64,000 nt of DNA, from assembly GCA_028277345.1 (NCBI GenBank), contig JANQGM010000026.1, positions 1 to 64,000 on the forward strand. The letters are read 5' to 3'. Below are positions 9,415 through 19,299 of the stretch, piece by piece. This DNA is from Candidatus Bipolaricaulota bacterium (GTDB taxonomy: Bacteria; Bipolaricaulota; Bipolaricaulia; UBA7950; UBA9294). The notes beneath the pieces were generated by a model that searched no databases, was not told the origin of the DNA, and saw nothing but the letters and a program-made list of their open reading frames with translations. How positions within the stretch are numbered: position 1 is the stretch's first letter; the number at the start of each line of letters is the position of its first letter. Made by a program: the position numbers and the translations under genes.

Positions 9415-10758
9415 TCACGAGGGAAAGTGTTCGGGAAGAAAGCCGGTGGTGATCTGACCGGCAACAAAAGCAGGGTGTTGAAGGATGTCCGACAGAAGAG
9501 GCGTCGTCGTCTTGATGCCCGACAACTGCAAACGTTGCAACGACGTCCCCATTCTCACGATGGCCTCTTCGCGCGTTTCGCCCCACGCCATCAGCTTGCC
9601 GATCAGCGAATCGTAGTAGGGCTGAACTAGCATGCCTTGATAGAGCGCCGTGTCGAAGCGAATCCCGTGTCCGCCCGGCCATTGCTCGATACCGACAACG
9701 CCGCAAGACGGCATGAAATTGGCCGCCGGATCCTCGGCGTTGATTCGGCACTCGATGGCGTGCCCACGGAAGAGAACGTCGTCTTGGGTATGGGAGAGCG
9801 GCTCGCCGTGCGCAACCCGGATCTGTTCCTTGATCAGATTGAGTCCGCACACCATCTCAGAAACCGAATGCTCGACCTGAATGCGCGCGTTCATTTCGAT
9901 GAAATAGAACCCGCCGTCCGCCGAAACGACGAATTCGACAGTGCCCGCATTGCGGTACCCGACAGCACGAGAGGCGCACAACGCGGCATCCCAAATGGCC
10001 GTTCGTGTTTCGCGAGGCAGATTGGGAGCCGGCGTTTCTTCGATCAGTTTCTGGTGTCGGCGTTGGATCGAGCATTCCCTCTCGCCAAGATGAATCACGT
10101 TCCCTTGACCGTCCGCCATGATCTGTACTTCGATATGCCGTGGATCGACCAGCGCCTTCTCCAGGTACAAGGCGCTGTTTCCGGTAGCGCCTCGGGCCTC
10201 CTCAGCCGCCGCCGAGGCCTTCGAAAGCAACTCATCCGGGGTAGTGACCCATCGCATGCCCCGGCCTCCGCCGCCGTAGACGGACTTGATGAGCACGGGA
10301 TAGCCGATCGATTCGGCGGCCTCCATCAACGTCTCCGCATCTTCCGGCATCGGCATCCCCGGCAAAACGGGGACACCGGCCTCGGCTACGGCGCCGCGGG
10401 CCGCCACCTTGTCGCCGAGCAATTCCATCACCCGTCGAGGCGGGCCGATGAAGGTCAACGCATGATCCTCGCAAACCTCAACGAAATGTGGATTCTCGGA
10501 CAGGAATCCGTATCCGGGGTGGATGGCGCCGGCGCCGTTCAATTCGGCCGCCGAGATCATGGCGGCGATGTTGAGATAGCTCTTGGCCGGTTCCGGCGGT
10601 CCAATGCAGATGGCACGATCGGCCAACGACAAATAGGGCATGGCGGCGTCGGCTTCCGAGTAGGCGACAATCGACTTCAATCCCAGCTCGCGGCACGCTT
10701 CAATCACGCGAAGCGCGATTTCGCCGCGATTGGCAATGAGTACAGAATCGAAGGTCAT
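9415..10758 (-). CDS. accC: Biotin carboxylase subunit of acetyl-CoA carboxylase
   Basis: AccC carboxylates the biotin of AccB using ATP and bicarbonate, the first step of fatty acid synthesis. The 447-residue protein starts with VLIANRGEIALRVI, has HPGYGFLSEN near 80, the ATP-grasp Gly loop SVYGGGGRGMR near 160, HIEVQIMADG near 210 and EMNARIQVEHSVSE near 290. The start overlaps accB by four bases (ATGA), so the two are translationally coupled. The carboxyltransferase genes accA and accD are not in the window. Confidence 0.95.
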   Translation of the reverse strand: MTFDSVLIANRGEIALRVIEACRELGLKSIVAYSEADAAMPYLSLADRAICIGPPEPAKSYLNIAAMISAAELNGAGAIHPGYGFLSENPHFVEVCEDHALTFIGPPRRVMELLGDKVAARGAVAEAGVPVLPGMPMPEDAETLMEAAESIGYPVLIKSVYGGGGRGMRWVTTPDELLSKASAAAEEARGATGNSALYLEKALVDPRHIEVQIMADGQGNVIHLGERECSIQRRHQKLIEETPAPNLPRETRTAIWDAALCASRAVGYRNAGTVEFVVSADGGFYFIEMNARIQVEHSVSEMVCGLNLIKEQIRVAHGEPLSHTQDDVLFRGHAIECRINAEDPAANFMPSCGVVGIEQWPGGHGIRFDTALYQGMLVQPYYDSLIGKLMAWGETREEAIVRMGTSLQRLQLSGIKTTTPLLSDILQHPAFVAGQITTGFLPEHFPS

Positions 10759-11204
10759 AAGCGTTCAAGGATGAACAAGGTCTTTCCGAAGTCGACCATT
10801 TCGCCGTCATCAAGCAGGACTTGGCGAATGCGTCCGGCCTCTTCGGCCTTGATCTCGTTCATCACCTTCATGGCCTCGATGAGGCAGATCGTATCCCCGG
10901 CCTGGACGACATCTCCGACAGCCACAAAGGGCTCATCATCCGGTGACGGCCGTCGATAGAAGGTCCCCACCAGGGGGGCCGTCAACGTAAATTCTCGATC
11001 GTTCAGCGTAGCGTCGGACGCGGGTTCAGGGGATGTTGCGGGCGCGGATTGAAGCACGGGTTGAGCCGGAGATGCGGTGGGCATGGGGGCTGCTTGAAGG
11101 TCCCGCTTGACCGTGACGCGCTGATCGCCGTCAGCCACGGTGATCTCACTCAGCCCTTCCTCCTTCAACAATCGGATGATATCTTTCAACTCCTGCATAT
11201 CCAT
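10755..11204 (-). CDS. accB: Biotin carboxyl carrier protein
   Basis: The carrier subunit of acetyl-CoA carboxylase. The 149-residue protein has an N-terminal helix region, a Pro/Ala-rich linker (about residues 38-66) and a biotinyl domain with the EAMKVMNEI motif; Lys113 is the expected biotin site. I chose the ATG at 11204 because TGAGGAGG lies just upstream; in-frame upstream codons extend the ORF without a better site. It is divergent from the CNNM-like gene. Confidence 0.94.
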   Translation of the reverse strand: MDMQELKDIIRLLKEEGLSEITVADGDQRVTVKRDLQAAPMPTASPAQPVLQSAPATSPEPASDATLNDREFTLTAPLVGTFYRRPSPDDEPFVAVGDVVQAGDTICLIEAMKVMNEIKAEEAGRIRQVLLDDGEMVDFGKTLFILERL

Positions 11205-11288
11205 AAGCGCCTCCTCAAGAACGCTCATTGTACCGACTTGAGCAACGCGGCAACAATCGCACCATGCAACGCGATTCGCGTGGCCAAG

Positions 11289-11316
11289 TTGCATGGAGAC
11301 ATCATCAGTCTATAAT
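11289..11316 (+). promoter_or_regulatory. Putative promoter of the CNNM-like operon
   Basis: TTGCAT at 11289-11294, 16 bases, then a perfect TATAAT at 11311-11316. A start near 11323 would leave only about 7-20 bases before the candidate GTG codons. The site is in the divergent gap with accB. Confidence 0.55.
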
Positions 11317-11341
11317 ACGAAATCGTGAGGTGAACCTGACT

Positions 11342-12628
11342 GTGTCTATAAGCGCACAATTTGCGCTGCTCGTTCTCTTGATCGCTGCATCCGCCTACTT
11401 CTCAAGTACAGAGACGGCTATTACGTCTTTGGCTCGAGGGCGGTTGCGGTACTTGATCAATAACCATCCCAAGAAGAAAAAGGGACTCACCCATCTGCAC
11501 GATGAACCCAACGATCTCATCACCGCTTTACTGGTAATGAACAATCTGACCAATGTCATGGCCTCGTCGCTGATGACCTTGGTCGTCATTCAGTTGCTAC
11601 CATCCCGCTCGCCAAGCGTGCAGGGCCTGATCGCCACGGCGGTGATGACGGTGAGCCTGCTCATCTTCGGTGAGATTACGCCCAAGAATTTTGCCAACCA
11701 CAACGCCGAGCGGTTGACCTTGCTGACCGTCAATCAGATCTATCGCATCACGCGCGTACTCAGGCCGTTCATTTTCGTCTTCCGCGGAATCGCCCAAGGC
11801 GTCGGCCGCGTATTCGGCATCGACCTATCCGAGAAGGAGCCGATCGAGGTGTCGGACGAGCAAATCGAAACCCTCATTGACGCGTCCCAAGAATCGGGAC
11901 TCCTCGATGAAGCCGGTGGAGAGATGATTCGCCGCATTCTCGACTTCGATGAGATGACGGCGGAACAGGTGATGGTGCCGCGCACCGATGTCCAAGCGAT
12001 CGAAATCAACACATCCCCTGCCGAAGCCCGTGATTTCGTCACCCAGGACGGCCACTCCCGTTTCCCGATCTATGAGGAAGTGCCGGACAAGGTGACGGGC
12101 ACGCTCTATGCCAAGGATCTGCTTGCCTGCGATCCGACGGATTCAAGTGTCAGCTTGAAGCAACTGCAACGACCGGCGTATTTCGCGCCAGCCACCCAAC
12201 CCATCAATCTCCTGTTGCGGGAATTTCAACGCCAGAAGGTTCACATGGCCGTCGTTGTCGATGAATTTGGCGGCATGGCGGGCATCGTCACACTCGAAGA
12301 TATTCTGGAAGAAATCGTGGGAGAGATCGAGGACGAATACGATCGCCCCACCGCGCTCGTGAAACGGCTGTCCGCCGATGAAGCCTTAATCACCGGCGAT
12401 ATGGCCGTTCATGATCTCAACCGATCGCTCGATATCGAACTCCCGGAGGACGAGGGCGTGACGATCAACGGCCTCATCCAAAGCCGGTTGGGCACCATGG
12501 CCAAACAAGGCGATCGTGTCGATATCGATGGCATTCAACTGCTTGTCGAACGCGCTTCAGATCGAGAAATCACCACCGCACGCGTCATTGTTGACCGGAC
12601 GTTCGAACCCGACGAATCAGAATCCTAG
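11342..12628 (+). CDS. CNNM/CorC-like membrane protein with CBS domains
   Basis: Membrane protein of the HlyC/CorC (CNNM) family, associated with divalent cation (magnesium or cobalt) transport or tolerance. The N-terminal DUF21 region has several membrane segments and the SSTETAITSLARGRLRYL motif. A CBS pair covers about residues 195-320 (VMVPRTDVQAIE, then VDEFGGMAGIVTLEDILEEIVGEIEDEYD), followed by the CorC/HlyC C-terminal domain. The start is uncertain: GTG at 11342 has AGGTG nine bases upstream; GTG at 11330 is also in frame. It leads an operon with the M1 peptidase, pheT and tsaE. Confidence 0.88.
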   Translation: MSISAQFALLVLLIAASAYFSSTETAITSLARGRLRYLINNHPKKKKGLTHLHDEPNDLITALLVMNNLTNVMASSLMTLVVIQLLPSRSPSVQGLIATAVMTVSLLIFGEITPKNFANHNAERLTLLTVNQIYRITRVLRPFIFVFRGIAQGVGRVFGIDLSEKEPIEVSDEQIETLIDASQESGLLDEAGGEMIRRILDFDEMTAEQVMVPRTDVQAIEINTSPAEARDFVTQDGHSRFPIYEEVPDKVTGTLYAKDLLACDPTDSSVSLKQLQRPAYFAPATQPINLLLREFQRQKVHMAVVVDEFGGMAGIVTLEDILEEIVGEIEDEYDRPTALVKRLSADEALITGDMAVHDLNRSLDIELPEDEGVTINGLIQSRLGTMAKQGDRVDIDGIQLLVERASDREITTARVIVDRTFEPDESES

Positions 12629-12650
12629 GCCTAGTCCGTTAGGAGTCACC

Positions 12651-15377
12651 ATGCGCACCCTGTCCATTTTTCTTTTCCTGATTGGATTGCTGTCATTGTT
12701 CCTCCACGCCGCCGATCCGGCGCCCGTTTATACCCTCGATGTCATCTACGATGCCGAGTCACGAACGCTCGAGGGATCTTTCGATCTCGAGCTCGTCCCT
12801 GAAACCGACGTCGTATACTTCTCCTTGCTCGCCAACCTCGATGCCGAGCCCAATCCCTACGTATCTCCTCGTCAGATGGACGCGGTCTATCCATTCGGGT
12901 TCGAGCCCTCACGGATCTCCGTTCTTTCCGTCGAGCAGATCACGGCCCACGAGACCGTCCCCTTGACGATCCGCCACCTGGCCATGCCGCCTTCCTGGCA
13001 AACCTATTCGCTGGGTGACACGGTCTTGGCCGTGCACCTTCCCGAAACGTCCGTGGGCACCGAGATTACGCTCAGGGGTCAATTCTTCACTGAAATACCA
13101 CGAACGACGCGCGGCGATGGCGGCATCACGGACGATGTCCTGACGTGGCGCTTCGGATGGTTTCCGATGCTGTTTCCCGAGCAGAGCCGACTTGTCGAAC
13201 GCGAGGGCGTCATCGGCTATGCAGGCGTGGAATCGCTTCCGCTTGTCTTTCCATGGACGCAGATCTCCGCCCGGTTCACGCATCCGGCGGATATGCGGCT
13301 CATCACGGGCGCTGACGCGGTCTCTACACACAATCCCGATGAGGCAGCCGACCTGGAGGAGGCGCCTTCAATTCAGGTTGAGGTCTCCAACACTAGCCCG
13401 AGCCGCTCGTTGGCCTTCACCATCGGCCCAAGCTACTCGGTCTATACAACGGACACCACCCCCCGCATCTTCGTGTACTATCGCGAACTGCACGAGCGGG
13501 ATGCTCGCGTACTGGCCAGCCAGGCGATTGAAATCCTGACCGATTTCGAGGAGAAGTACGGACCCTATCCGCGCTCGTCGCTGACCATCGTCCAAAACCC
13601 GACGCCGCATGGGCAAGCCTTCGCCGCCGACGGCATCCTTTGGCTGTCCTCGCGGTTCTTCACGCATCAGGACATTCTGTTCCCCGGCGCCCTCTACCGA
13701 CTCACCGAGTTCGTTCTTGCCCATGAGATCGCCCATCAATGGGTGGGATTGGGCACCGGAATCGATCTGGATGCCGAAGCCTGGCTTTCCGAAGGTCTCG
13801 CACAGTACCTTTCCGTCCGGTACTTCGAAGACCGGTACGGCTCGTTTGAGCCCAATCTCTTTGGTCCTCAGTTGCCTGGCCTCGTTGGTGAAATCGTCCA
13901 GAGGCAATGGGGCTTCTTCAATTTCCGCGAGCACTTCATTGAACTCCCGTATCTGTTGACACTCTATGCAGGCTTCGACGAGGAGTTGATCAAGCCCACA
14001 GAAAACGTCAAGTTCGGCAACGCTGAATCCGTTCGCCTCTACGACAAGGGATATCTGGTGGCCCGCGCCCTGGAAGCCAAAATCGGAAGCGACGCCTTCG
14101 AGCGCGGCCTCCAGCGTGCGATCGACGAGCGGCGATGCGACCTGCTCGATGCCCGAAGCTTCCAAGCCCTGCTTGAGGACGCATCCGGACAATCTTTGGA
14201 CGCCTTCTTCGATTTTTGGGTCTTCGGTCCCGGCGCCGCCGATTACTCCATTCACATCATCGAGCGCTCTGAGAGCGACGACGTTCATACGACCCGAGTC
14301 GCCGTTCGCCGCGAAGGCGGCGTCACTCAGCCCATCATCATCGAAGCCACCATGGCCTCCGAGGGCACAGTTCGCCAGACCTGGGACGGAGCAGAAGACG
14401 CTGCAGAACTCGAATTCACAACGCCCTCCCTCGTGACCCGCGTGTCCATCGATCCCGATCACGAAATCCCTGATCGAGACCGGCTCAACAATCACGACCC
14501 GGTCAAGATCGTTGGCGCCGTGAACGAGAATGCACTCCCCCTCGACGCCTACGTCTTGGCGCCGCAGCAAGCGACGGGAGGCGTGTCCTTCTCGCACCTG
14601 GACCGGCTGCGCGTCTCGCTCAGCCAGACAGAAGCTTCGGCATCCGTCAAACTCGATCGCAACCACCGGATCGCCTTGAAAACGTCGTTTTCGTCCACAC
14701 CCTTTACGGGACAACTCGCCTATACGTATACACAGTATCATCAGCCCAACACAGGTTCAGCCGCCGTCTATTGGGAGCCGGATTGGGCATTGACGCTGAC
14801 GGGAAGGCGATCGGCTTCAGAGAGCGAGGCCTTTCACACACTGAGCGTGCGAATAACCGATCTTCCGTCAGTCACCTCCTCATCCAGCCGCTCGATGACC
14901 CTTCGGCTTGTGCCTGACGATGCCCTTCAGGTGGAGCTGGCTGTTCAAGGCGAAGCGTGGCTCGCCCCCAGCGTTTACCTGAGAAGCGGGCTTCGGATCG
15001 GGCTGTCGCTGGGCGATGTCCCAGAAAGCCTGTTGCTAAAACCGAGCGAGTTGAGGAGCATCCACTCCCCCCGCTCCCAGCATGTGGCCGCATGGAAGGT
15101 GGCCATCGACGTTCCCTCTCCCGGCCCGATCACCTACAGCGTGTTTCATTTGGCCATGATTGATGAGATCCGCGCGAGGCTGTTTCTGACGCTGGGCAAC
15201 GGTTGGACAAGCCTAAACGAATTCGGTACAACCTCTCCCGATGTAGAGGCCGGAATGGAGCAACTCATCAGGTTCTCCACCCTTGGAGGACTTCTCTCCA
15301 TGACCGCGAGGATCGGCATTGCCACCCCGATCGTCGGTACGGGGCTCACCGTCCTCTACGGAAGCATCTCGTTTTAG
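12651..15377 (+). CDS. Exported M1-family zinc metallopeptidase
   Basis: The 908-residue product has a signal peptide (MRTLSIFLFLIGLLSLFLHA) and the zinc site HEIAHQWVG at 358-366 with the third ligand Glu381 in WLSEGLAQYLS, the M1 spacing of 18 residues. The aminopeptidase exopeptidase motif GAMEN is not obvious in its usual place, so substrate type is open. A C-terminal part of about 250 residues is beta-rich and ends like an outer-membrane or adhesin-like module. GGAGTCACC precedes the ATG; the ORF extends upstream but overlaps the previous gene. Export is inferred from the signal sequence. Confidence 0.85.
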   Translation: MRTLSIFLFLIGLLSLFLHAADPAPVYTLDVIYDAESRTLEGSFDLELVPETDVVYFSLLANLDAEPNPYVSPRQMDAVYPFGFEPSRISVLSVEQITAHETVPLTIRHLAMPPSWQTYSLGDTVLAVHLPETSVGTEITLRGQFFTEIPRTTRGDGGITDDVLTWRFGWFPMLFPEQSRLVEREGVIGYAGVESLPLVFPWTQISARFTHPADMRLITGADAVSTHNPDEAADLEEAPSIQVEVSNTSPSRSLAFTIGPSYSVYTTDTTPRIFVYYRELHERDARVLASQAIEILTDFEEKYGPYPRSSLTIVQNPTPHGQAFAADGILWLSSRFFTHQDILFPGALYRLTEFVLAHEIAHQWVGLGTGIDLDAEAWLSEGLAQYLSVRYFEDRYGSFEPNLFGPQLPGLVGEIVQRQWGFFNFREHFIELPYLLTLYAGFDEELIKPTENVKFGNAESVRLYDKGYLVARALEAKIGSDAFERGLQRAIDERRCDLLDARSFQALLEDASGQSLDAFFDFWVFGPGAADYSIHIIERSESDDVHTTRVAVRREGGVTQPIIIEATMASEGTVRQTWDGAEDAAELEFTTPSLVTRVSIDPDHEIPDRDRLNNHDPVKIVGAVNENALPLDAYVLAPQQATGGVSFSHLDRLRVSLSQTEASASVKLDRNHRIALKTSFSSTPFTGQLAYTYTQYHQPNTGSAAVYWEPDWALTLTGRRSASESEAFHTLSVRITDLPSVTSSSSRSMTLRLVPDDALQVELAVQGEAWLAPSVYLRSGLRIGLSLGDVPESLLLKPSELRSIHSPRSQHVAAWKVAIDVPSPGPITYSVFHLAMIDEIRARLFLTLGNGWTSLNEFGTTSPDVEAGMEQLIRFSTLGGLLSMTARIGIATPIVGTGLTVLYGSISF

Positions 15378-15397
15378 AGGCCAAGGAGGATGACGTC

Positions 15398-17770
15398 ATG
15401 AAGGTTCCCTGCCGCTGGTTGGCGGACTACGTGGATATTGAAGTGTCGAAGGAAGCCATTGACCAGTTGGCAGAACGTCTCACACTCGCCGGATTGGAAG
15501 TGGAAGGCATCGAGGCAACGGGATCGCTTCGGGGCGCCGTTGTGGGATACGTGGAAAGCTGCGAACCGCTTCCCAACTCCGATCATCTCAGCCTATGCCG
15601 GGTCAACGTCGGTGATGAAACCGTCGAGATCGTCTGCGGCGCGCCCAACGTCGCCGCTGGCATGACGGTTCCCGTTGTCACCCCTGGCGGCGAACTCCCC
15701 GGCGGCTTCGCCATCGAGCGCCGCAAGATTCGGGGCCAGGTCTCCCATGGCATGATCTGCTCCAAGGCGGAATTGGGGTTGGAGGACAAGTCCGAAGGAA
15801 TTTGGCCTTTCCCCGAATCCTTGGGACTTAAACCGGGAACCGACCTCGCCGAGATCTTCGAATTCGATGACTACATCGTCGATATCAAGGTGCCCTCCAA
15901 TCGACCGGATTGCGCCTCTATCTACGGCATGGCGCGCGAAGTGGCCGCCGCGCTTCAGCTGCCGTTGGACGACCTCGACACCACGGTCGAGGAGACGCTG
16001 CCTCCGGTAGAGGAACGTGTCGGAATCAACATCGCCGATGCCGTCGACACCCCCCGCTACGCAGCCAAGCTCATGGACGGCATCCGCATCGATGTGTCGC
16101 CCTTGAACCTCCAGCATCGATTGATTAAAGCGGGCATGCGTCCGCTCAATAACGTTGTCGATGCCACCAATTATGTCATGCTGGAGCTGGGACAACCGCT
16201 CCATCCGTTCGATGCCGATCTGTTGGAGACACCGATCGTCATTCGCCGAGCGAACGACGGCGAAGCCTTCCGAACCTTGGATGGCGTCGATCGCAAGCTA
16301 AGCTCAGACGTTCTCGTGATTGGGGATGCCAACGGCGCGGTTGCGCTGGCCGGCGTCATGGGCGGCGAACGGTCTGAGATCCGCCCGACGACATCCCGCG
16401 TGCTCCTAGAGATTGCCACCTTCTTCGGATACCGCATCCGCATGTCGGCCCGATCCGTCGGCCTGCGTTCCGAAGCCTCGCAGCGTTTCGAGCGTGATCT
16501 CAATCCGGAAACGATTCCTCTCATGGCGGCCCGCGCCACTCACCTGATTCAGCAACTCACCGGATGTCAGGTTCACGCCGGACTCGCCGATTCCTATCCT
16601 CAGCCCGCCGCGGCAGCAACATTGGAACTCCGGCCCGAACGCGCGGTCGCGCTGTTGGGTATTGACGTTGATCGTGCCGTCTGTCTCGATATCCTGAAAC
16701 GCTTGCAGCTTCCGGCAGAAGCCGTGGGGGACAGCCTCCACGTCACCGTCCCGCCCCATCGCCGGGATCTGGAACGCGAGGTCGATCTGATCGAGGAAAT
16801 CGGACGCATCTATGGCTACGACCGCCTCGTTTCCCATTCACCGTCTCCGACGCTTCGCATCGGACGCAAGGATCGCATCGAACGCGACAAGGACCGCGTC
16901 CGCGATGGGCTGGTCAGCCAGGGCTTCTGCGAAGTCATTACCGATGGGTTCGATAACCGGCGTTGGAGAGAACGGCTCGGCCAGTCCGATGCGGATCTGA
17001 TCCGCATCAGCAATCCGATGACGCAGGGACAGACGGCGCTTCGGCACTCGCTTCTTCCCGACATCCTTGCGGTTGTGGAGACGAACCTGAGCCAAGGCAT
17101 CGATGGCGGCATGATCTTCGAATGGAGCCGCATCTTCTCAACCTCCCAAGGAGAGAAAGAAGCCTTGGGCGGCGCGCTCTTCGGTCGAACCGGCATTCCG
17201 ATGAAGGGCAAGCAAATGATCTCCTTGCCGTTGGCCAAGGGCATCCTCGATGAGCTGTTCGCGCAACTGAACCTCAGCGACCTTCATCTTGTGCCTGAAG
17301 ATACGCCGTCCTTCTTGCATCCCTCACAAAGCGCGTGGATCGAGCACTCGGGGAAGCGGATCGGCGTCCTCGGCGCCATCGATCCCTCGCTTCTCGATGA
17401 GTTCGCCGTGCACGTGCCGATCGTCCTGTTCGAATTCTCCGGCGATGACCTGACAAAGCACACGGAGCAGCCGATTCGCTATGAACGCGTCTCCACGTTC
17501 CCCTTGTCAAAGCGCGATCTGTCGCTGGTCGCGCCTCGCGCTCTTCCGGAATCCGAGATACGCGACATCTTCCTCAAGGAGCCCATGGTGCAGAGTGCGC
17601 TGCTTTACGACCTTTACCAAGGCGAGCAAATCGCCGACAGCGATAAATCCCTGACCTATGAGCTCTCGTTCCGGGCGCCGGACCGGACGCTAACGGACAC
17701 TGATGTCGCCGACATCATGGGGCGTATTTCGAGCGCCCTGGCCGCCCTACAGGTTCGCGTTCGCAGCTGA
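15398..17770 (+). CDS. pheT: Phenylalanyl-tRNA synthetase beta subunit
   Basis: PheT, with PheS, charges tRNA-Phe. The 790-residue protein has an N-terminal tRNA-binding domain (VVGYVESCEPLPNSDHLSLCRVNVG), the CGAPNV segment, B3/B4 editing region, the B5 domain, a catalytic-like domain and a C-terminal ferredoxin-fold anticodon-binding domain (RYERVSTFPLSKRDLSLV near 690). GGAGGATGACGTC precedes the ATG. The alpha subunit gene pheS, usually next to it, is absent; the neighbours are a peptidase and tsaE. Confidence 0.95.
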   Translation: MKVPCRWLADYVDIEVSKEAIDQLAERLTLAGLEVEGIEATGSLRGAVVGYVESCEPLPNSDHLSLCRVNVGDETVEIVCGAPNVAAGMTVPVVTPGGELPGGFAIERRKIRGQVSHGMICSKAELGLEDKSEGIWPFPESLGLKPGTDLAEIFEFDDYIVDIKVPSNRPDCASIYGMAREVAAALQLPLDDLDTTVEETLPPVEERVGINIADAVDTPRYAAKLMDGIRIDVSPLNLQHRLIKAGMRPLNNVVDATNYVMLELGQPLHPFDADLLETPIVIRRANDGEAFRTLDGVDRKLSSDVLVIGDANGAVALAGVMGGERSEIRPTTSRVLLEIATFFGYRIRMSARSVGLRSEASQRFERDLNPETIPLMAARATHLIQQLTGCQVHAGLADSYPQPAAAATLELRPERAVALLGIDVDRAVCLDILKRLQLPAEAVGDSLHVTVPPHRRDLEREVDLIEEIGRIYGYDRLVSHSPSPTLRIGRKDRIERDKDRVRDGLVSQGFCEVITDGFDNRRWRERLGQSDADLIRISNPMTQGQTALRHSLLPDILAVVETNLSQGIDGGMIFEWSRIFSTSQGEKEALGGALFGRTGIPMKGKQMISLPLAKGILDELFAQLNLSDLHLVPEDTPSFLHPSQSAWIEHSGKRIGVLGAIDPSLLDEFAVHVPIVLFEFSGDDLTKHTEQPIRYERVSTFPLSKRDLSLVAPRALPESEIRDIFLKEPMVQSALLYDLYQGEQIADSDKSLTYELSFRAPDRTLTDTDVADIMGRISSALAALQVRVRS

Positions 17771-18192
17771 TGAACAAGACCATCATCGCTCAGTCCGCGC
17801 TGGACATGGAGGAAATCGGCATCGAGCTCGCATCCATTCTTGAGGATGGGATGGTCGTTTCCCTCATCGGCCCCTTGGGCGCTGGCAAGACGACGCTCTC
17901 CAAGGGCATTGCCAAGGGACTGCTTATTACCGACGTCGTCGTGTCGCCAAGTTACATGATCGCGCGAACCTACCAAGGACGAATGGCCATGCATCATATC
18001 GATGCCTATCGCATCTCCAGCCTCGATGAACTGGTTGAAATCGGGCTGGATGATTTCTTGCCCCCGGACACCGGCATCAGCGTAGTGGAGTGGCCGGATC
18101 GCATCGATGGCCTGATTGAGATCAGCCATATCCAGGTGTCCATCGAACTGTTGGAGGACAGCCATCGTCAGGTCCAGCTAACCCGGCGTTAA
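17770..18192 (+). CDS. tsaE: tRNA t6A modification ATPase TsaE
   Basis: TsaE is the ATPase that works with TsaB and TsaD to make N6-threonylcarbamoyladenosine at tRNA position 37. The 140-residue protein has Walker A GPLGAGKT at residues 34-41, SPSYMIARTYQ and HHIDAYRISSLDELVEIGLDD, all family features. Its ATG overlaps the pheT stop by one base (TGATG), so the two are coupled. The 3' end overlaps the convergent radical SAM gene by four bases. Confidence 0.93.
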   Translation: MNKTIIAQSALDMEEIGIELASILEDGMVVSLIGPLGAGKTTLSKGIAKGLLITDVVVSPSYMIARTYQGRMAMHHIDAYRISSLDELVEIGLDDFLPPDTGISVVEWPDRIDGLIEISHIQVSIELLEDSHRQVQLTRR

Positions 18193-19214
18193 CGCGACGC
18201 GTCGGAGAACCAGACGCCGGGCGGACGCTCTCCACAGGCCGGACAGGCCCCTTCGACGAGGCGGTTTTCCTTCACCCGAAAGCCCGAGCGCAGGATGATA
18301 CGTTCTCCGCATCGACGACAAGATGTCGTCTCTCCTTCACCCGGGAGGTTGCCGATATAGACGAACTGAAGGCCTGCAGCGCGGCCGATCCCCTCTGCGC
18401 GCTCCAGCGTTTCAATGGGCGTTGGCGCTTGCTCCACCATTCGGTAGGCGGGGAAAAAACGGCTGATGTGCCATGGGATCGACGGAGAAATCCCGCGTAT
18501 CGCTTCCGCCGTCCAACGAAGCTCGTCGTCCGAGTCGTTGATCTCGGGAATCACGACGGTAGTCGCCTCGACCCACACCCCCGCTCGAACGAGCCGCTCC
18601 ATGGAGTTAAGCACAGGACGCACGTTGCCTCCGACAATGTCGTGGTACATGCGATCGGAAATCCCCTTGAGGTCGATGTTGGCCGCATCCAGATATGGAA
18701 GGATTTCCGTGGCCGCATCGGCTGTGAAGTAGCCGTTGGTCACCCAGACATTGCGGAGCCCCGCCTCTCGCGCCCCGCGCATCACCTCAAGGACATACTC
18801 CAACGCGATCGTCGGCTCTGTATAGGTATAGGCCATGGAATGACATCCAGAGGCTACAGCATCTCTCACGATCTTCGAGGCTGAAATGCGTTCTCCCACG
18901 ATCTGGCCAGCGTGGTCCCGGGGATACTGCGAGATGTAGTGATTCTGACAGTGGTGGCACGTGAAATTACACCCCACCGTCGCGATCGAGAAGGCACGCG
19001 TTCCCGGATAGAAGTGAAAGAGCGGTTTCTTCTCGATCGGATCGACATCACGGGCGATCACGCGCTCGTAGACCAGCGACATCAGTCGGCCATCCACGTT
19101 TTCCCGCACCCGGCAGATGCCGCGTTCCCCGTCAGAGATGATGCAGCCATGCGAGCAAAGGCGGCAATGGACACGATAATCCGAGATCCGATCGTACAGT
19201 ATAGCTTCAATCAT
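18189..19214 (-). CDS. Radical SAM enzyme of the AmmeMemoRadiSam type
   Basis: A 341-residue radical SAM protein with the cluster motif CNFTCHHC (Cys82, 86, 89). The N-terminal region has an extra Cys set (CRLCSHGC and RGICRVREN) and the DPIEKKPLFHFYPG segment, which mark the family found in AmmeMemoRadiSam loci, related to pyruvate-formate-lyase activases. A C-terminal zinc-ribbon-like CRRCGERIILRSG...CPACGE is present. The Memo and AMMECR1 partners are not in the window. The substrate is unknown. GGAGGCGACG precedes the ATG. Confidence 0.85.
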   Translation of the reverse strand: MIEAILYDRISDYRVHCRLCSHGCIISDGERGICRVRENVDGRLMSLVYERVIARDVDPIEKKPLFHFYPGTRAFSIATVGCNFTCHHCQNHYISQYPRDHAGQIVGERISASKIVRDAVASGCHSMAYTYTEPTIALEYVLEVMRGAREAGLRNVWVTNGYFTADAATEILPYLDAANIDLKGISDRMYHDIVGGNVRPVLNSMERLVRAGVWVEATTVVIPEINDSDDELRWTAEAIRGISPSIPWHISRFFPAYRMVEQAPTPIETLERAEGIGRAAGLQFVYIGNLPGEGETTSCRRCGERIILRSGFRVKENRLVEGACPACGERPPGVWFSDASR

Positions 19215-19263
19215 CGTCGCCTCCGCTGCATGCTAGCACACCGGTGATGAAGACCGAAGGCGC

Positions 19264-19291
19264 TTGCACCGGGGTCACGTTGACGTACCAT
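19264..19291 (+). promoter_or_regulatory. Putative promoter of the ABC-F gene
   Basis: TTGCAC at 19264-19269, 16 bases, TACCAT at 19286-19291. The predicted start falls within a base or two of the ATG at 19300, where no Shine-Dalgarno is seen, so the mRNA may be leaderless. The match is only moderate. Confidence 0.35.
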
Positions 19292-19299
19292 GAAGCCCC

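Noticed and set aside
9637-10959. 440-codon ORF antisense to accC
   Set aside because: Same reason: antisense shadow of a well-supported gene.
13368-14741. 457-codon ORF antisense to the M1 peptidase
   Set aside because: It lies wholly over a gene with clear family motifs and has no recognisable protein features; GC-rich codon use produces such shadows.
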